Assembly: GCF_018991925.1 (NCBI RefSeq)
Contig: NW_024735554.1
Coordinates: 3,965,839 to 4,029,838, forward strand
From: Homarus americanus
Taxonomy: Eukaryota; Arthropoda; Malacostraca; Decapoda; Nephropidae
DNA length: 64,000 nt
Reading direction: 5' to 3'
In this document: piece after piece, positions 23,358-35,279 of the stretch
Numbering within the stretch: position 1 is the stretch's first letter
Layout: every line of letters begins with the position of its first letter
Program-made: the position numbers and the translations under genes
Notes under the pieces: model-generated
The model's input: the letters and a program-made list of their open reading frames with translations, nothing else
What the model was told of the DNA's origin: nothing
The model's database searches: none

Positions 23358-24535
23358 TAAGAACATAAGAATGGAGGAAACTGCAGCGGGCCTATTGACC
23401 CATATTGGGCAGTCCCGTTTACACCCAACCCCTATCGCTCGTATACCCATCCAACCTTTGTTTGAAGCTATCCAGCGTATTCGAGTTAATGATGATGTTT
23501 GGTAACTTGTTCCACTCATCCACTACTCTATTTCCAAACCAATGTTTACCTATTTCGTGCCTAAATCTAAATTTGTCTAATTTAAAACCATTGCTGCAAG
23601 TATGCTCCTGGTTGGATAGTTTGAGTACCTTTGTTATATCACCTTTGTTTAGCCCTGACTTCCATTTATACACCTCTATCGTATCGCCTCTCACTCTACG
23701 TCTCTCGAGGGAGTGCAGATTAAGATGCTTTAACCGGTCTCTGTACTCAAGGTTCCTAATGCCTGGGATTAGTCTTGTTATTCTCCTCTGAATTCTTTCC
23801 AAGGATTCTATATCCATTCTGTAATACGGTGACCAGAACTGAACCACGTCATCTAAGTGAATCTCACAAGTGCAAGATATAGTTTTAGGATGACCTCGCT
23901 AGTCTTGTAACTAACACTCCTTTGTATGAACCCAAGTACTTTGTTGCCTTGTTTCGAGTAAATGCTCATTGTTTACTTGGTTTAATATTCCTACTTGTCA
24001 TTACTCTAAATCTTTCTCACACTCAGATTTTCTATAGCAATATTGTTCATCTTATATCTGGTTTTTCTGTTTACATCTCCTAGACTAAGTTCTTTACATT
24101 TTTCCACATTAAATTTCATTTGCTAGTTTTCAGGCCATGCAAATTTTTTTTTATAAATATTACTGTAGCTTTGCAGAGTCCTCGTCTGATTTAATTACCG
24201 GTACACTCGCTATTTTAGCGTCGTCAACAAATTTACTTATATTGCTGTCTCAGCCTATATCTATGTCGTTTATGTATACAGTACTATAATAAATAGTAAT
24301 GGTCCAAGTACTGAGCCTTGGGGTACGCCACTAGTGACATTACCCCAATCGGATTTATTGCCGTCAATGCTTACTCGCCGTTTCTTGTCGTGTAACCACG
24401 CCCTAATCCATTTTACAATATCTCCTCCAAATCCATGAGCCTCTACTTTTTATGTTCGTCTTTCTTAGGAGGGACTGTCAAACGCTTTGCTGAAGTCTAG
24501 GTATATTTCATCATAATTATGTGCTGAGGCCAGAA
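23358..24535 (-). mobile_element. CR1-like LINE, 3' half of RT ORF (family A), decayed
   Basis: On the - strand, from about 24530 downwards, VTSGVPQGSVLGPLLF and a degraded FVDD-type active site are readable across stops and frameshifts. Then 23847-23419 is open and encodes VQFWSPYYRMDIESLERIQR, DRLKHLNLHSLERRRVRGD and [14 protein letters not shown], ending DRGWV. The element ends at CATTCTTATGTTCTT (about 23360). The 5' part, including the endonuclease, is absent. Confidence 0.88.
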
Positions 24536-27500
24536 ATATTATATATGGTGGAGGTTGAAAAAGGCTAAAGCAAACATGGAAGTCTTAAAAATACGTCAAC
24601 TTGTCTTTTGGTTGTCTCAGTAAAGATGCTGGATACTGCTGACACTTTATAGTACAGTAGTTGTTTTGTTACTTTATATCCCACAGAAGATTCAATACTT
24701 TATTTCGGATATTAAGTGTGTCCTGAATGGAAGCTTAACAGATCTTTATTAAGAGAGTATAATATTCCATGGTGTAGTGGATGGGCTGCTGGGTGGAGTA
24801 AACTTTCAGAGCTGTGTAGTCGAACATTACATCTGTCTCAAGTGCTTGTCCATCCACCTCTCAAAGATCAACGCAAATGGCAGACACAACCACAAACATT
24901 AAACCTAAAAAGGAACATATTAGGTTGGCAATCATGTAAGTACTGTACTGTAATCACATATTCCTTGTACCTTATTACGTAATGAAGTTTAGACCATAAT
25001 ATTGCCTTCACAGGGAGGTACAATGCAAGGAAGAAAGTTAGTATATCAAAAGAACAGTCAAGTTAAGCACGAGTGTGGAGTTTGAGGTTGGTCGAGTGTG
25101 AAGTGAATATGCTGTAGTTTGAGTGTAGCAAAATAGTAGAATCACCAGTGAGAAAGAAATAGTTCTTTGTGCTTGTTGACTACTGTACTAATATTGGTGA
25201 TAAAGAGATGAGAATTTATGAAGTAGTTTTGAACTATTTTTATTCCTGAAAAAGTTTGTTGGATTTTATAGAATCGTGGGAACTGCAGTGTGTCCGGAAT
25301 TAGCAATCTGTGTGATGGCAGTAATTCTGGAAAAAATAAAAAGATTTTCATAATGTTGACAGATCTTGGCCTCCTTGATTGAGAGACATGTCATACATTT
25401 ATCTTTATGCAAATATATACAAACACATCTAGTTGAATGTTCAAGTTTATTAAATTATAATATAATTGAGAGAAATGTAAATAATAGTGTAGGTCAGATG
25501 TGATGTAGAGGTTCTATAAGTCCAGTATTGTTTCCTAATATCTGACATTGTTCAGAATTGTAAACTCTGCTGTGTGCAAATTGTGTCAGTGTAATAAGGT
25601 TCCTGAAAATTGTGGAATTCTAAACTGTACATCAGGTTATTATGATGCTAAAGTATTTCTTATCCACACCAAAGGAAGAAAAAGCCGATTACGTATAAAG
25701 TTATTCGTCATGTGTAAATTATTTTTCACTAGTTAGGTCTGTGGTAGTGATTTATTTTCCATGAGGGGAAGATAATTAGCTGTTTATTGTATACAACATT
25801 GTAATGCCATGCTATATAGAGAACAACATTGTTTGGCATAATACAATTTATTTATGTGTATATAATATATACATCCAGACATAATACAGTGTAGAGGATT
25901 TTAAGAAACTTGAGAAGTGTAGATGAAGGTTTATTATGTGGTGTATGGTAGAGTACTGGGTATATAACTTGTACCACTACCCTATACTGTATATTAATAT
26001 CATATTGTCTTGGGAATCCTGCATGCCGTGTATCCTGTCCCTAAGCCGTCTTCCTTTACAAAAACTTTTCAGTATAGTAGTTTAAAGTTATGACTGACTG
26101 ACTTGGGGAAACAATTTGATTGGTTCTTTTGTACTGAATCAGCTGTGAATGAATTCTTGATTGGTGCTGTGGAAGAGAAGATGGTTCATTGTTATGTTGC
26201 CTTCTTGGTGTGCTGAGACTTACCGTAACATCCAGTGTGATGTATCTGCACTGCCCCTTACAGGCTCTTGGGCTTTTGGAACCTTATTTCAATTACTGTA
26301 CTCTCAATTATAATTTAGTAACTGGTATTCTCAGTGAGCCTCTTTTTATATAGTCATTGGAAATATCTTATGTTATGGTTAGGATTTGTTAACATTCTGG
26401 GTAGGTAGGTGTTACATTAGCCTGCCACTTTTGGGAACATAACCATTGCACCATTACTTTTACTCTGCTTGATCCAGGGTGGCTAGATACAAGAACCCAT
26501 ATTTACAACTTCCTGTCATTCATTGTCATATGGTCATTCTCACTGATGTAAAAAGTTTGGTCTGTTCTGCTCTTTCTATTTCCACTAGAATTGCACAACA
26601 CCAAAACTGTGATAAGACTGAGGGTGCTGCTCAAGGTGCAAGGTCATTATGGCATCATGTACAGGTACCACAATACAGTCTTTTGTTGGGAATAGCATTG
26701 TGGGTGTAATATATTATTTGGTGCAGTTACATAACAAAAACCAAATTATGGTGGAGGTTGGTGGGAATATATGTGTTACAGAAAGCCACTAGCGATGATT
26801 CTTAAGTCCTGCTGGAGATGACCGAGCCATGCGTGTTGAATGATTTGCCTTGCACATTTATGGGAAGCCGTCAACCCATATAACTGTATCTTGTATCATT
26901 GCGTCCCATACTTGCTGAAAACATAAACACTGTCGGCTTTTTGTCACTGTCCTGGGAATCCTGCTTCTTCATGTAGTTACACACCATTCCATTTATATAT
27001 TACTTTTATTCTCCTCATTGATATATTTTTTGTGGGGTGAGTCTTAGTGTGCTGAAATCTCATTAATGGGATGATGGAGGGGAGTGATGCAAGACAGGCA
27101 ACATGAAGGGGTTAACACAAGGGGAGACCAAGGTAAGAAGTATAGAAGGTGAAATGAAAATGTGGAGACAACCAAGATAGCCACTAGATATACTCGGTCA
27201 TTCAAATACAGTAAAATCCTTAAGCTCTACAAATTTACAACCAAGCAGAGTAAATTCATCACTGGGAGGGAAGCACAGTCTAGGGTTTTGGGGAGAAGTT
27301 TACAAGAAAATCTTTATTTTTTGGTGGTGTAAATTGTCATGATGAGTTAATGGGAATGAATCGTGAATTTAATGTAGTTTCTACTCGGGTGAGGATCTTG
27401 TGTGTGTGTTGATTCTTGGATGATGAGTGCCACTACTTTGAAACATGTCGATTCTCCACTGAAACTTGGAATTTGCCAATAAAGAATATAACTAACTTAC

Positions 27501-28215
27501 ATTACAAAATTTCACAAATGATTTGTTTGCCAGAGATTATAGAACATTACTCTTATGTTTAATGGAATTTTTCCTTCAGGGTGGAGATAAGTTTATGATT
27601 TAGAGTTGATAAGTCTTCCAATGGATATATTAGATATTAGTTGAATAATCAGTATAAATTAGAATCTTACCCTTGTAAAATGTCTTACTCTACCTCAGGT
27701 TGATATTAGTTAATCATTTTACACATTCAGTGAAATATGTAAAAAACAAAAATATCCAGATGCTAAAGACATTTTCATGGTGTCTAATGAATGTTATGCA
27801 AGTTGATATCACTTGTTTTTATATATTAATGTAATATTTTGTAAGTCCACTTTTTCAGCAAAAATATGCATTGTTTTCATATTTCTAAAGAATTTTATAT
27901 ACAGTACAGTACTTGGTTATAATGGAACCTGAATCCCATCTTAGCAGAGTTTTAGAACTGTGCAGTGCAGCTGTTGCTGATGAGACTGTTCCTTTATGTA
28001 GGGATCTGTTTAATGGCTCCTGCTGGATACTGTAACCATCACTTACTGTATATAATACTGTATGTCAAGTAAGTGATTATTTTCCACATTAACATAAATT
28101 ACCATACAGTGGTGAATTGTCAGGACTGTCATAGCAAACACCAGTCAGAGAATTACAGAATTTATTACAGTTAATGGGACAACAGTTAAGTTTATGTTAA
28201 AAAATAATGAAATGT
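24536..28215. other. Intergenic, no gene recognised
   Basis: About 3.7 kb of AT-rich sequence. Frames at 24716-24982 and 26479-26709 (+) reach 88 and 76 residues but show no motif, and no splice context makes them convincing. Confidence 0.5.
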
Positions 28216-28217
28216 GG

Positions 28218-28386
28218 GATTACCTGAAGATTAAACACCAGCTAATTTTACTTAATTATTAAACCGTAATGTCAATTTAACCTTCCCTAATCTCACTTAA
28301 CCAACTCGACCCCACCCAGGTGATAATAGGGTGTTTTTAATCATCAGGTGAAATGAATTGTGGGTTGTTTTATCTTTAGGTGAATG
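28218..28386. mobile_element. Palindromic MITE (copy 1)
   Basis: Ends GGATTACCTGAAGATTAA and TTATCTTTAGGTGAATG are inverted relatives, with inner CCAGGTGATAATAGGGTG and TTAATCATCAGGTGAAAT. Relatives are at 36190-36335 and 40523-40663. Confidence 0.6.
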
Positions 28387-29645
28387 AAAAATGTGTTGTG
28401 TTATTGATATTTACAGGATGTTTATGGTATGTGAAGTGTGTTTGTATGAGTGTATATCTAATGAATTATTTGTACGTCTTCCACTTGGGATGTTCTTTGT
28501 CATTATTGTTAGTCCCTGGAGGGTGCACAACTAACTAGATGAGTCAGTACTAGGTTGTTATGGGAAGTTTATATGGTCTTGGTGACTGGTCAAATGAGCC
28601 TCAGTCCTAATAGGCCTTTACCTAACTGTTAGGATTGGGACCTGGTCATAATAGGCCCCATGCTAAGTGATTAAGTTTGGTTAAGAATTACTTGTACTGG
28701 TTGAGGAGGGGGAGGGGGGGGGTCATGATTGTTATGTACTGTACAGCTTATATGACTGTCTGTGAGCTGTACTCTATTCCCATTTTAGTTAAACAGGATC
28801 AACACAAATATTTCACATATTAAGCCTGTTAAAGAAATCCATAAGACATTAGTACAGTATACTTTAATTTAGACATTTACAGCAGAGATCACACACTATA
28901 ATTATGAACTACAGTAACTTTCTGGGTCTGACATCTGGAACTCTGATTCACATGACATATCACAGTGAAATTTGGCTCCTTGATGGATCTTTGACAACTC
29001 TTCAGTGAGGAGGAATATGTGCTGTGTAATGCTACGCTACAAACCTTAACAAAAAATATGTTTCATTAATAGAAATGAAAGTTTATGTAAAGAAAACAAC
29101 AAACTTGGTGTTGAACAATTTGTGGTTGACAAGTGAGACAAACTGTATCTCCCCAAAGTATGTAATAAAATACATGGTTAATTTTTTTATAGTAACGTTA
29201 CCCCAGACAAGTTTTGTTTTTCATATAGGCTCTAGTAGTTTTGTAGTAAGTCAAATTTTAGGAGATTATTATCATATATACTGTACTGTTGTTTACACCT
29301 AAACACTGTATATAATATTTGAGTATTAAATGGTTCAATAACACCTTGAAGACATAGTAATAAGTTTGCTGCTACATTACCATGATTCATATTATCTCAC
29401 CAGTGTTAAATGTAAATATTGTATCTGTATATATATGTATAGCATGTTAGACTTCATTCACAGTATTTTGGGATATATTTATTATGGAGCTATTTTCTCT
29501 GCTGAAAAATAATTTTGCTCATTCTTTTTTACCACCAACAAACTATATTTCTGTGACTGTATTTGCCATACAATACGTACTACATGGCAAAGAGTGTTGG
29601 ACCTTATTGGTGAATTGTTTAAAGTGTATTGCCTTGTAGGTATCA
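28387..29645. other. Intergenic, no gene recognised
   Basis: AT-rich. At 28590-28665 an imperfect inverted repeat around AGTCCTAATAGGCC and GGCCCCATGC resembles 5985-6070. A G-rich run occurs at 28706-28723. Confidence 0.45.
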
Positions 29646-29652
29646 TATTTAA

Positions 29653-29744
29653 CCCTTTCGCTGCAATTCCCACACTTACCATTTTATTTTGGCTGCCGCC
29701 AGACCATTTTATTCACCTTTGGGTAACCTCCCACAGCCAAAGGG
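29653..29744. mobile_element. piggyBac-like mini-MITE
   Basis: TTAA|CCCTTTCGCTG at the left and CAGCCAAAGGG|TTAA at the right: inverted ends with duplicated TTAA, as made by piggyBac-type transposases. It is 92 bp long, with no coding capacity. Confidence 0.75.
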
Positions 29745-29748
29745 TTAA

Positions 29749-30685
29749 GCTTCAAGTGTTTACAAGTACATTACTACAGTACTGTACAGGTATATTGGTC
29801 TATCCTCATGTGTGTGTGTTGGTCTGTTACCTTCTGCTGAAGTGGTTTAATAGTTCACCTTTTGATGGAGAGGAGTCTGGTACTGTACTTTGTTTCTTGC
29901 TTCTCACACATCTAGTCAAGCCTCATGGTTTTTTGGGGGATTTATTTAATTTTTTTTTTTTTTACATTGAAAGTTTTTGGTTTATAGAATAAAATATGTA
30001 AAGAGTGTGGGTGTGGCTCTTTTTTTGTGTTTTTAGAAAGATAAGTGTTGATGTAAAGTGGTATTACAGTACTGTACATATACGTACTGTAACTGTAGTA
30101 CATTTTAATAACACTAGAAAATAAAATTACCATATTTACTTGTTTTTGGAGATGTGGTTTATTGCCTTGTCCAACCGTGTTAAGGGTCCTTATCTCCCTC
30201 TCTCATGATGCAGCACAAGGTTGTTTGGGTACTGCTAAGGTGAGAGAATCCTTACACGTACAGCAACATACAGGACACTCACACTTTTCCCTACATGTTG
30301 AGGAGTATAATATTACTACACACACACACACACTATTTATTACATGATGGGTCACTTACTGCTGTTATTAACTCACAACTATCCTAGTTTTATTAGAATA
30401 TTTGTATTCTAATCAAAGTTAAAGTTGTGTGAAATATAATATGGTTCCAGTAGTGTAAAAATGGATCAATTAAAGCTTACAAAAATTCCATGTAAAAACA
30501 CTGGATATGGCAGTTTCACTTAGGTCACCGTCCTTCATAAAAGTAAAGCTTTTAAAAAAGAGTGTCCCTGGTTCTGACATAGGCCTGGGAGAAGGCTTCT
30601 CTCATCTTGGGGGAAAATCGAGATTTTACATTGTCTTAGTTAAATTTGAGGTGAGTCTCAGAGCAAGGAACATTGGACTGTAGAT
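29749..30685. other. Intergenic, no gene recognised
   Basis: AT-rich, with a poly(T) run at 29949-29963 and a short (CA)n at 30318-30332. No coding signal was recognised. Confidence 0.45.
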
Positions 30686-30688
30686 GAG

Positions 30689-30960
30689 GTGAAAAATGCC
30701 TCTTGTTCCGAGACCTACCTCATATCTATATTCGGGCAACTACAAGAGAAATACAGGTACAGGTATTTTGGGAAGGCAAGAAGATTTTTCTTTGTATTTA
30801 TAGACTTGGAGAAGTCATTTGATAGGGTAATATGTGAAGTAGTAAACTGGGCAGTGAGAAAGTTAGGAGAAGAGGAATACCTAGTGTGAGGAGCAACACT
30901 TTCTCAAATTCATCTGTAGTTTGTTGTTAGAGCAGAATAAGACCTGACCATGGAAAAGAA
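30689..30960 (+). mobile_element. LINE reverse-transcriptase fragment
   Basis: 30750-30889 reads FFVFIDLEKSFDRVICEVVN followed by WAVRKLGEEEYLV: the first catalytic Asp motif of a non-LTR reverse transcriptase. It is then interrupted by a stop. It is a short, 5'- and 3'-truncated fragment. Confidence 0.8.
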
Positions 30961-31058
30961 GAACTTTGCCAAAATAGTATGATTAGATCCCATGCCCACA
31001 CCAGGACCGTCTGTGTGAGGTAAAGAGTCCGTCAGGCACCAGTTCATGCTGTACAGTA

Positions 31059-31913
31059 CAGTGGGGTATGCTATAACGAACGGATCCTACTACGAATATT
31101 CCTATAACGAACGGTTTTACCTATAAAATTGAGAATGCTATAACGAACGCAACTCCTATAACGAACGCGGATGAATACGGGACTATTTCGCCTGGCGCAT
31201 GAATATTGTTGTACCGCGACCCACAACAAGAGTGTCAGGCGCCATCTTTGTCTCATTGTGTAGCCAGTGCACCACTGTTATTGTTGAAATTTCGTCTTTT
31301 GATGTGGAAATTCGCATTATTTGTATAACTATTTTGTTATACAAGTATACAATTGTAACAATAAGTTGTCCAAAGCGAGTGAGAAAGCTAATAACCCTTG
31401 AAACTAAGAAAGAAATTATAAAGAAACGTGAGAATGGAAGAAGCATTGCGAAACTTAATGATGAACATGGGATGGCTAAATCGACTATTTGTACGATTTT
31501 GAAGAATAAAGAGGAGTTAAAAACTGTGCAAGTGGCTAAGGGAATCTTTAGACTTAGCAAAGCAAGGTGTAATGTGATTGAAGAGATGGAAAATTTACTC
31601 TTAGTGTGGATAAAGGAGAAAGAAATGGCAGGTGGTAACATTAGTGAAGTGAGAAGGCCAGACAATTGTTGGAGGACCTTAAAGCCAAGACTCCCAGTGG
31701 AAGTGATAGTGATGTGCCAGTGTTTAGGGGTACCTGCATGCTGAATAACACTAAGGTAAGATAAAGTACCGTATTTTTTACATTTTCCACAGAATTTTTT
31801 CAGTGTTAAGTGGTTGTATTTGGGGGTCCGGAACGGATTAATCCTATAACGAACGAATGCTATAACGAACGAGGTTCTGGAACCAATTACGTTCGTTATA
31901 GCATACCCCACTG
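31059..31913 (+). mobile_element. Deleted Tigger-like transposon, 855 bp
   Basis: Inverted ends CAGTGGGGTATGCTATAACG and CGTTATAGCATACCCCACTG sit between TA dinucleotides, with subterminal TATAACGAACG repeats at both sides. The internal frame 31199-31744 has KLITLETKKEIIKKRENGRS and HGMAKSTICTILKNKEELK, a CENP-B-type helix-turn-helix; no DDE catalytic domain is found. The left and right TIR arms are nearly identical, so the insertion looks fairly young. Confidence 0.88.
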
Positions 31914-33041
31914 TACTTATATATTGGAGTTAACCAAGGATTTCTGCTTGATACATAATAACTGTTGGTTTTCCTTTATGGGAAGCTTACTTGAGCCTCC
32001 CCCACCTTCTAAAAGAGGGACTTGTAGGTCTCTGAGCTGTCTCTTACTAGTGTCCCTTATAAGGGGTGAGAGCAATAGGGATGGGTCCAGTAGTAATCAA
32101 AGTATATATGATATACTGTAGTGGCTATTATTTTCAAAACTCAGTAATCACCTTTAAAACTAAGCTAGTTGGGTTATCCGGTGAAAAAAGATAAATTTGA
32201 GTATCTTCCAAACTGTGGATATGTATAAGGAACACACATACACATAATGTAGTTTATATATATTACAGTACATTATACAGGTAATGGAAATTACAAAATT
32301 TATATTTTAACAAACGGGAAATGAAAGAGTAGGGATTTGAAGTCCCAATTATTCTATAATAAACAAAACGGCGAAAATGCATATAAAAACATCCTATTTT
32401 TATTATATAAACAGCAGTGCTTTAAGGAGTGGAATTTTTTATTTCAAATTTTCTGACAAAATTTAAGTGTTGCTCCACATACATACAGTACAGTGCTATA
32501 TGAGAAATGAAATTTTTATTATATTTCTTACTTTGTGAGATACACTAAGGGCTCTAATATAGAGTACCAACATAGATAACTCGGATTTAGTGTTCAATTA
32601 GTACTAATAGATTATACTAATGACAGTAAATGTGAGAAGTGTCTTGCTTCATATTGTGCGTTACTGTACATTATATCACAGGTCTCTCTCTCTCAAACCA
32701 ACCTAACTAAAAGACTAGTAATTGTTAGGTCAGGTTGGAGCCATCTACACTTTCAGGTCATTTAAAGGGTGATCTAGTGAGGTTTTGTTTGTTTGGAATA
32801 TCTATCGCTGGCCAACTTGCGACCAAGAGCTATTTCCTTAGTTTTGATAATTTTGTATTTACATACACTCCCAGATTCATGTCTCGGCCGTAACTTACTT
32901 AACGAACACTTGGGAATATATAAACAATGTGTTATTTTAAGAGACAGGCACATAAGTTTAAAATAGTTTTTAAGAGATGTGGGGCTCAGAACAGTCCGCG
33001 AAGTTTCTAACCCCGCTGTAAGTAAAAACTAAAACGCTATA
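31914..33041. other. Intergenic, no gene recognised
   Basis: AT-rich. A short palindromic stretch at 32697-32750 (CCAACCTAACT ... AGGTCAGGTTGG) was noted. No coding signal. Confidence 0.45.
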
Positions 33042-33469
33042 CTGTGGGGTATGGGATGTTTGGTTCACACTCAGGATGGGATGGAGAAAGGAAACTCACA
33101 ATGTGCTCTCTGTATACATGTTGTATTGGATGTACAATGCAGCTTGGTGCTGGGAAGGCAGCTTGGTTACAAGCGTTGAGTAGAGAGAGCTGGTTGGTGA
33201 GGGTGCTTAGAGAAGGACAGCTTGTGGGTCGCCGGCGGGAGAGAGGACCGCCAGGCAGCGGAGGAGGAGGTGGTCTGGGTCAACCAGCGCCGCCATACAT
33301 CACGGAGGTCGACTATCTACCCACGCCTACCTCCGCTATTTAAGACCTGACCTCGTGGTGATCGCTCTCTTTCTACCTACACCAACCAGTCATGTATACA
33401 GAGGGCACATGTGAGTTTCCTTTCTCCATCCCACCCTGAGTGTGAACCAAACATCCCATACCTCCACAG
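33042..33469. mobile_element. Foldback-like element with 79-bp inverted arms
   Basis: The arm 33042-33120 (CTGTGGGGTATGGGATGTTT ... TGTATACATG) is matched in reverse complement by 33391-33469 with few differences. The 270-bp centre is GC-richer than its surroundings and contains TATTTAAG at 33338-33345. A frame across it (33044-33343) has no known domain. The family is not recognised. Confidence 0.7.
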
Positions 33470-34079
33470 AATCTCCCACTCAGCGCTACCCAGGGAAAAG
33501 ATTCTTCAGGTAATCTCAAATAATTCACTATTTACAGTGCCTGGTTTGATATCACAGTAGGCTATACATGTATATATCCACGGGAATTATTCTTGCCGAC
33601 ATGCCTCAGCACATTACGAATATCACTAGATTTTGTTTGGAAAAAATCGAGAGAAATTTTTATATTCTTGACCGTTTACTTTATCTTCCGAAACAATACT
33701 GAGCTTCATTCGTAACAGGCCAACATAATCATGACCAAGAGGCAGGTTGTTACGAGTCATGGAAGGAACAACCTGAACGTTTTTCGTATCTGTTCGAAAT
33801 GTAAAGTTCCCTTACCACAGGCGATTTCTGCCGATTAATAATACATACAGGTATATATATATATATATTTGACTTGTGGGAAGTATCATTGATTTGTTAT
33901 AAATGTGTATGTTGTTTGGTCCATATACTAATAAGTTATAGACTGAAAGCTAAGCCAAAGCCACAGTCGACAAACGGTGTACAGGAGGGGCGGGTGTCTT
34001 GAACTCATTGTAAATATAAGGTAGTTGAAGCTCGTCAAATGCAGTTATTTATTCCAGCACATTATTGGTGACAGGAGCC
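33470..34079. promoter_or_regulatory. Upstream region of possible exon at 34080
   Basis: Mostly AT-rich with a (TA)n stretch at 33853-33868. It could contain the promoter and 5' UTR of the candidate first exon, but no specific element was identified. Confidence 0.3.
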
Positions 34080-34208
34080 ATGATACTGAAACCCTGTCCA
34101 AGAATAATAATGAGGGGAGTGATCCAGAAGCTGAATTTAATGCCGTATTTCCAGAGAACCAAACACTACACTTCACCTGAAGGGAACATGGGAGTACCTC
34201 TGGAAAAC
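34080..34208 (+). CDS. Possible first coding exon with a mitochondrial-type presequence
   Basis: ATG at 34080 opens 43 codons ending at a strong donor, AAC|GTGAGT, in phase 0. The first 33 residues contain several Arg/Lys and no Asp/Glu (MILKPCPRIIMRG, IQKLNLMPYFQRTKHY), which fits a mitochondrial targeting peptide. The segment SPEGNMGVPLEN follows. I do not recognise the protein, and no partner exon on this strand was found in the window. It would overlap the - strand gene that starts at 45303. Confidence 0.35.
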
Positions 34209-34509
34209 GTGAGTATTACTTAAGTTTTGTGTATTTAATTTAGGCTAATACTTGCATAACTTATATAAGTACTTTAATTCACAAGTAGCCACTAAGTGGA
34301 TAACTACACCAGACGGTTATCATCCAATTATGGCTGCGGTGGTTTCAAAACTATTTCGTTATTATAGTTTAATTCTTTAGAAAATAAAACGGAATATATT
34401 TTATTCTTTGTGCAAATGAATATTAACGAATTTATAAGTTATTTACTGTATTACTCTAATCTTCCAATTTTCTTCTAAGTCTGTACTATTGTGGTCCTCT
34501 TCAGTTTCA

Positions 34510-35279
34510 CTATTCTCTTTCTCCGTTTTCATCTATAATGAAGGGCACGTAGAGAGAGTTATCAGAGTCCCAGCTTGACAGTTTCATACGTTCACCCTGT
34601 GTCTTCACCTCTTCTTTTACTTCCTCTTTCGATTGCACTGCCTCTTTTTTTGTAGGCTGCTTCTTCATCTTATCCATAGAGATCTGTTTTTGTAGTACTT
34701 TGAAATCTGGGTAATCATAGTCATCGTCTTCGTTATCGTCATGGTCATCTTGATCGTCGTGGGTCGTGTCTATTGGAGGAGGAAGAGGTGGGGAAGATGT
34801 GCTGTCAGTTGGAGGAGGAGGAAGTGAGGTAGGTATGTGCATAGTTGGAGGATGAGGTGAGGTCGGTGTATTCAGAGTTGGAGGAGGTAAGGAAGGTAGT
34901 GGAGGGTGTATTGGGGAGTGCATTCTTGGAGGTTCATCTGCATTCTTGAAGGACACGATGCGCGATTTATCATTGTAGTATTCGTTGTTGGAGTGACATG
35001 AGGTTATACTAGGTCTGATATGTGATTGGTTGACATGAGACAACTCGTGAGATATGGCTTCAGGTCCGACAGAAACCTGCCAGTTTGCTTGATGGTTATT
35101 ATTTTCTCTGTTTCTCAAGAATGATCTCTTCTTATCCATGACACAGTGGTACGCAATGCACCCGACCACTGCCGCCCACACGAGATTCAGTATTATCATC
35201 GTCAGGGAAAATCCTAGACACATCTGGGAGCTGCTGGTGTCACAGTTAGTGGAGGGGCACTCAGTTTTAGTTGTTTTCT
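34510..35279 (-). CDS. Membrane glycoprotein, exon 4 (transmembrane helix and tail)
   Basis: Acceptor ATATTCCAG. KTTKTECPSTNCDTSSSQ precedes the helix beginning near Met 219. The tail has runs of Pro (LPPPTLNTPTSPHPP), an Asp-rich patch and KKEAVQSKEEVKEEVK, ending ENGERE then a stop at 34510. Confidence 0.82.

Noticed and set aside
26479..26709. A 76-codon + strand frame in the gene-poor stretch
   Set aside because: No recognised domain, no splice context, and of a length expected by chance in this amount of DNA.
31199..31744. A 181-codon frame as a host DNA-binding protein
   Set aside because: It lies between Tigger-type inverted ends with TA flanks and is a transposase remnant.
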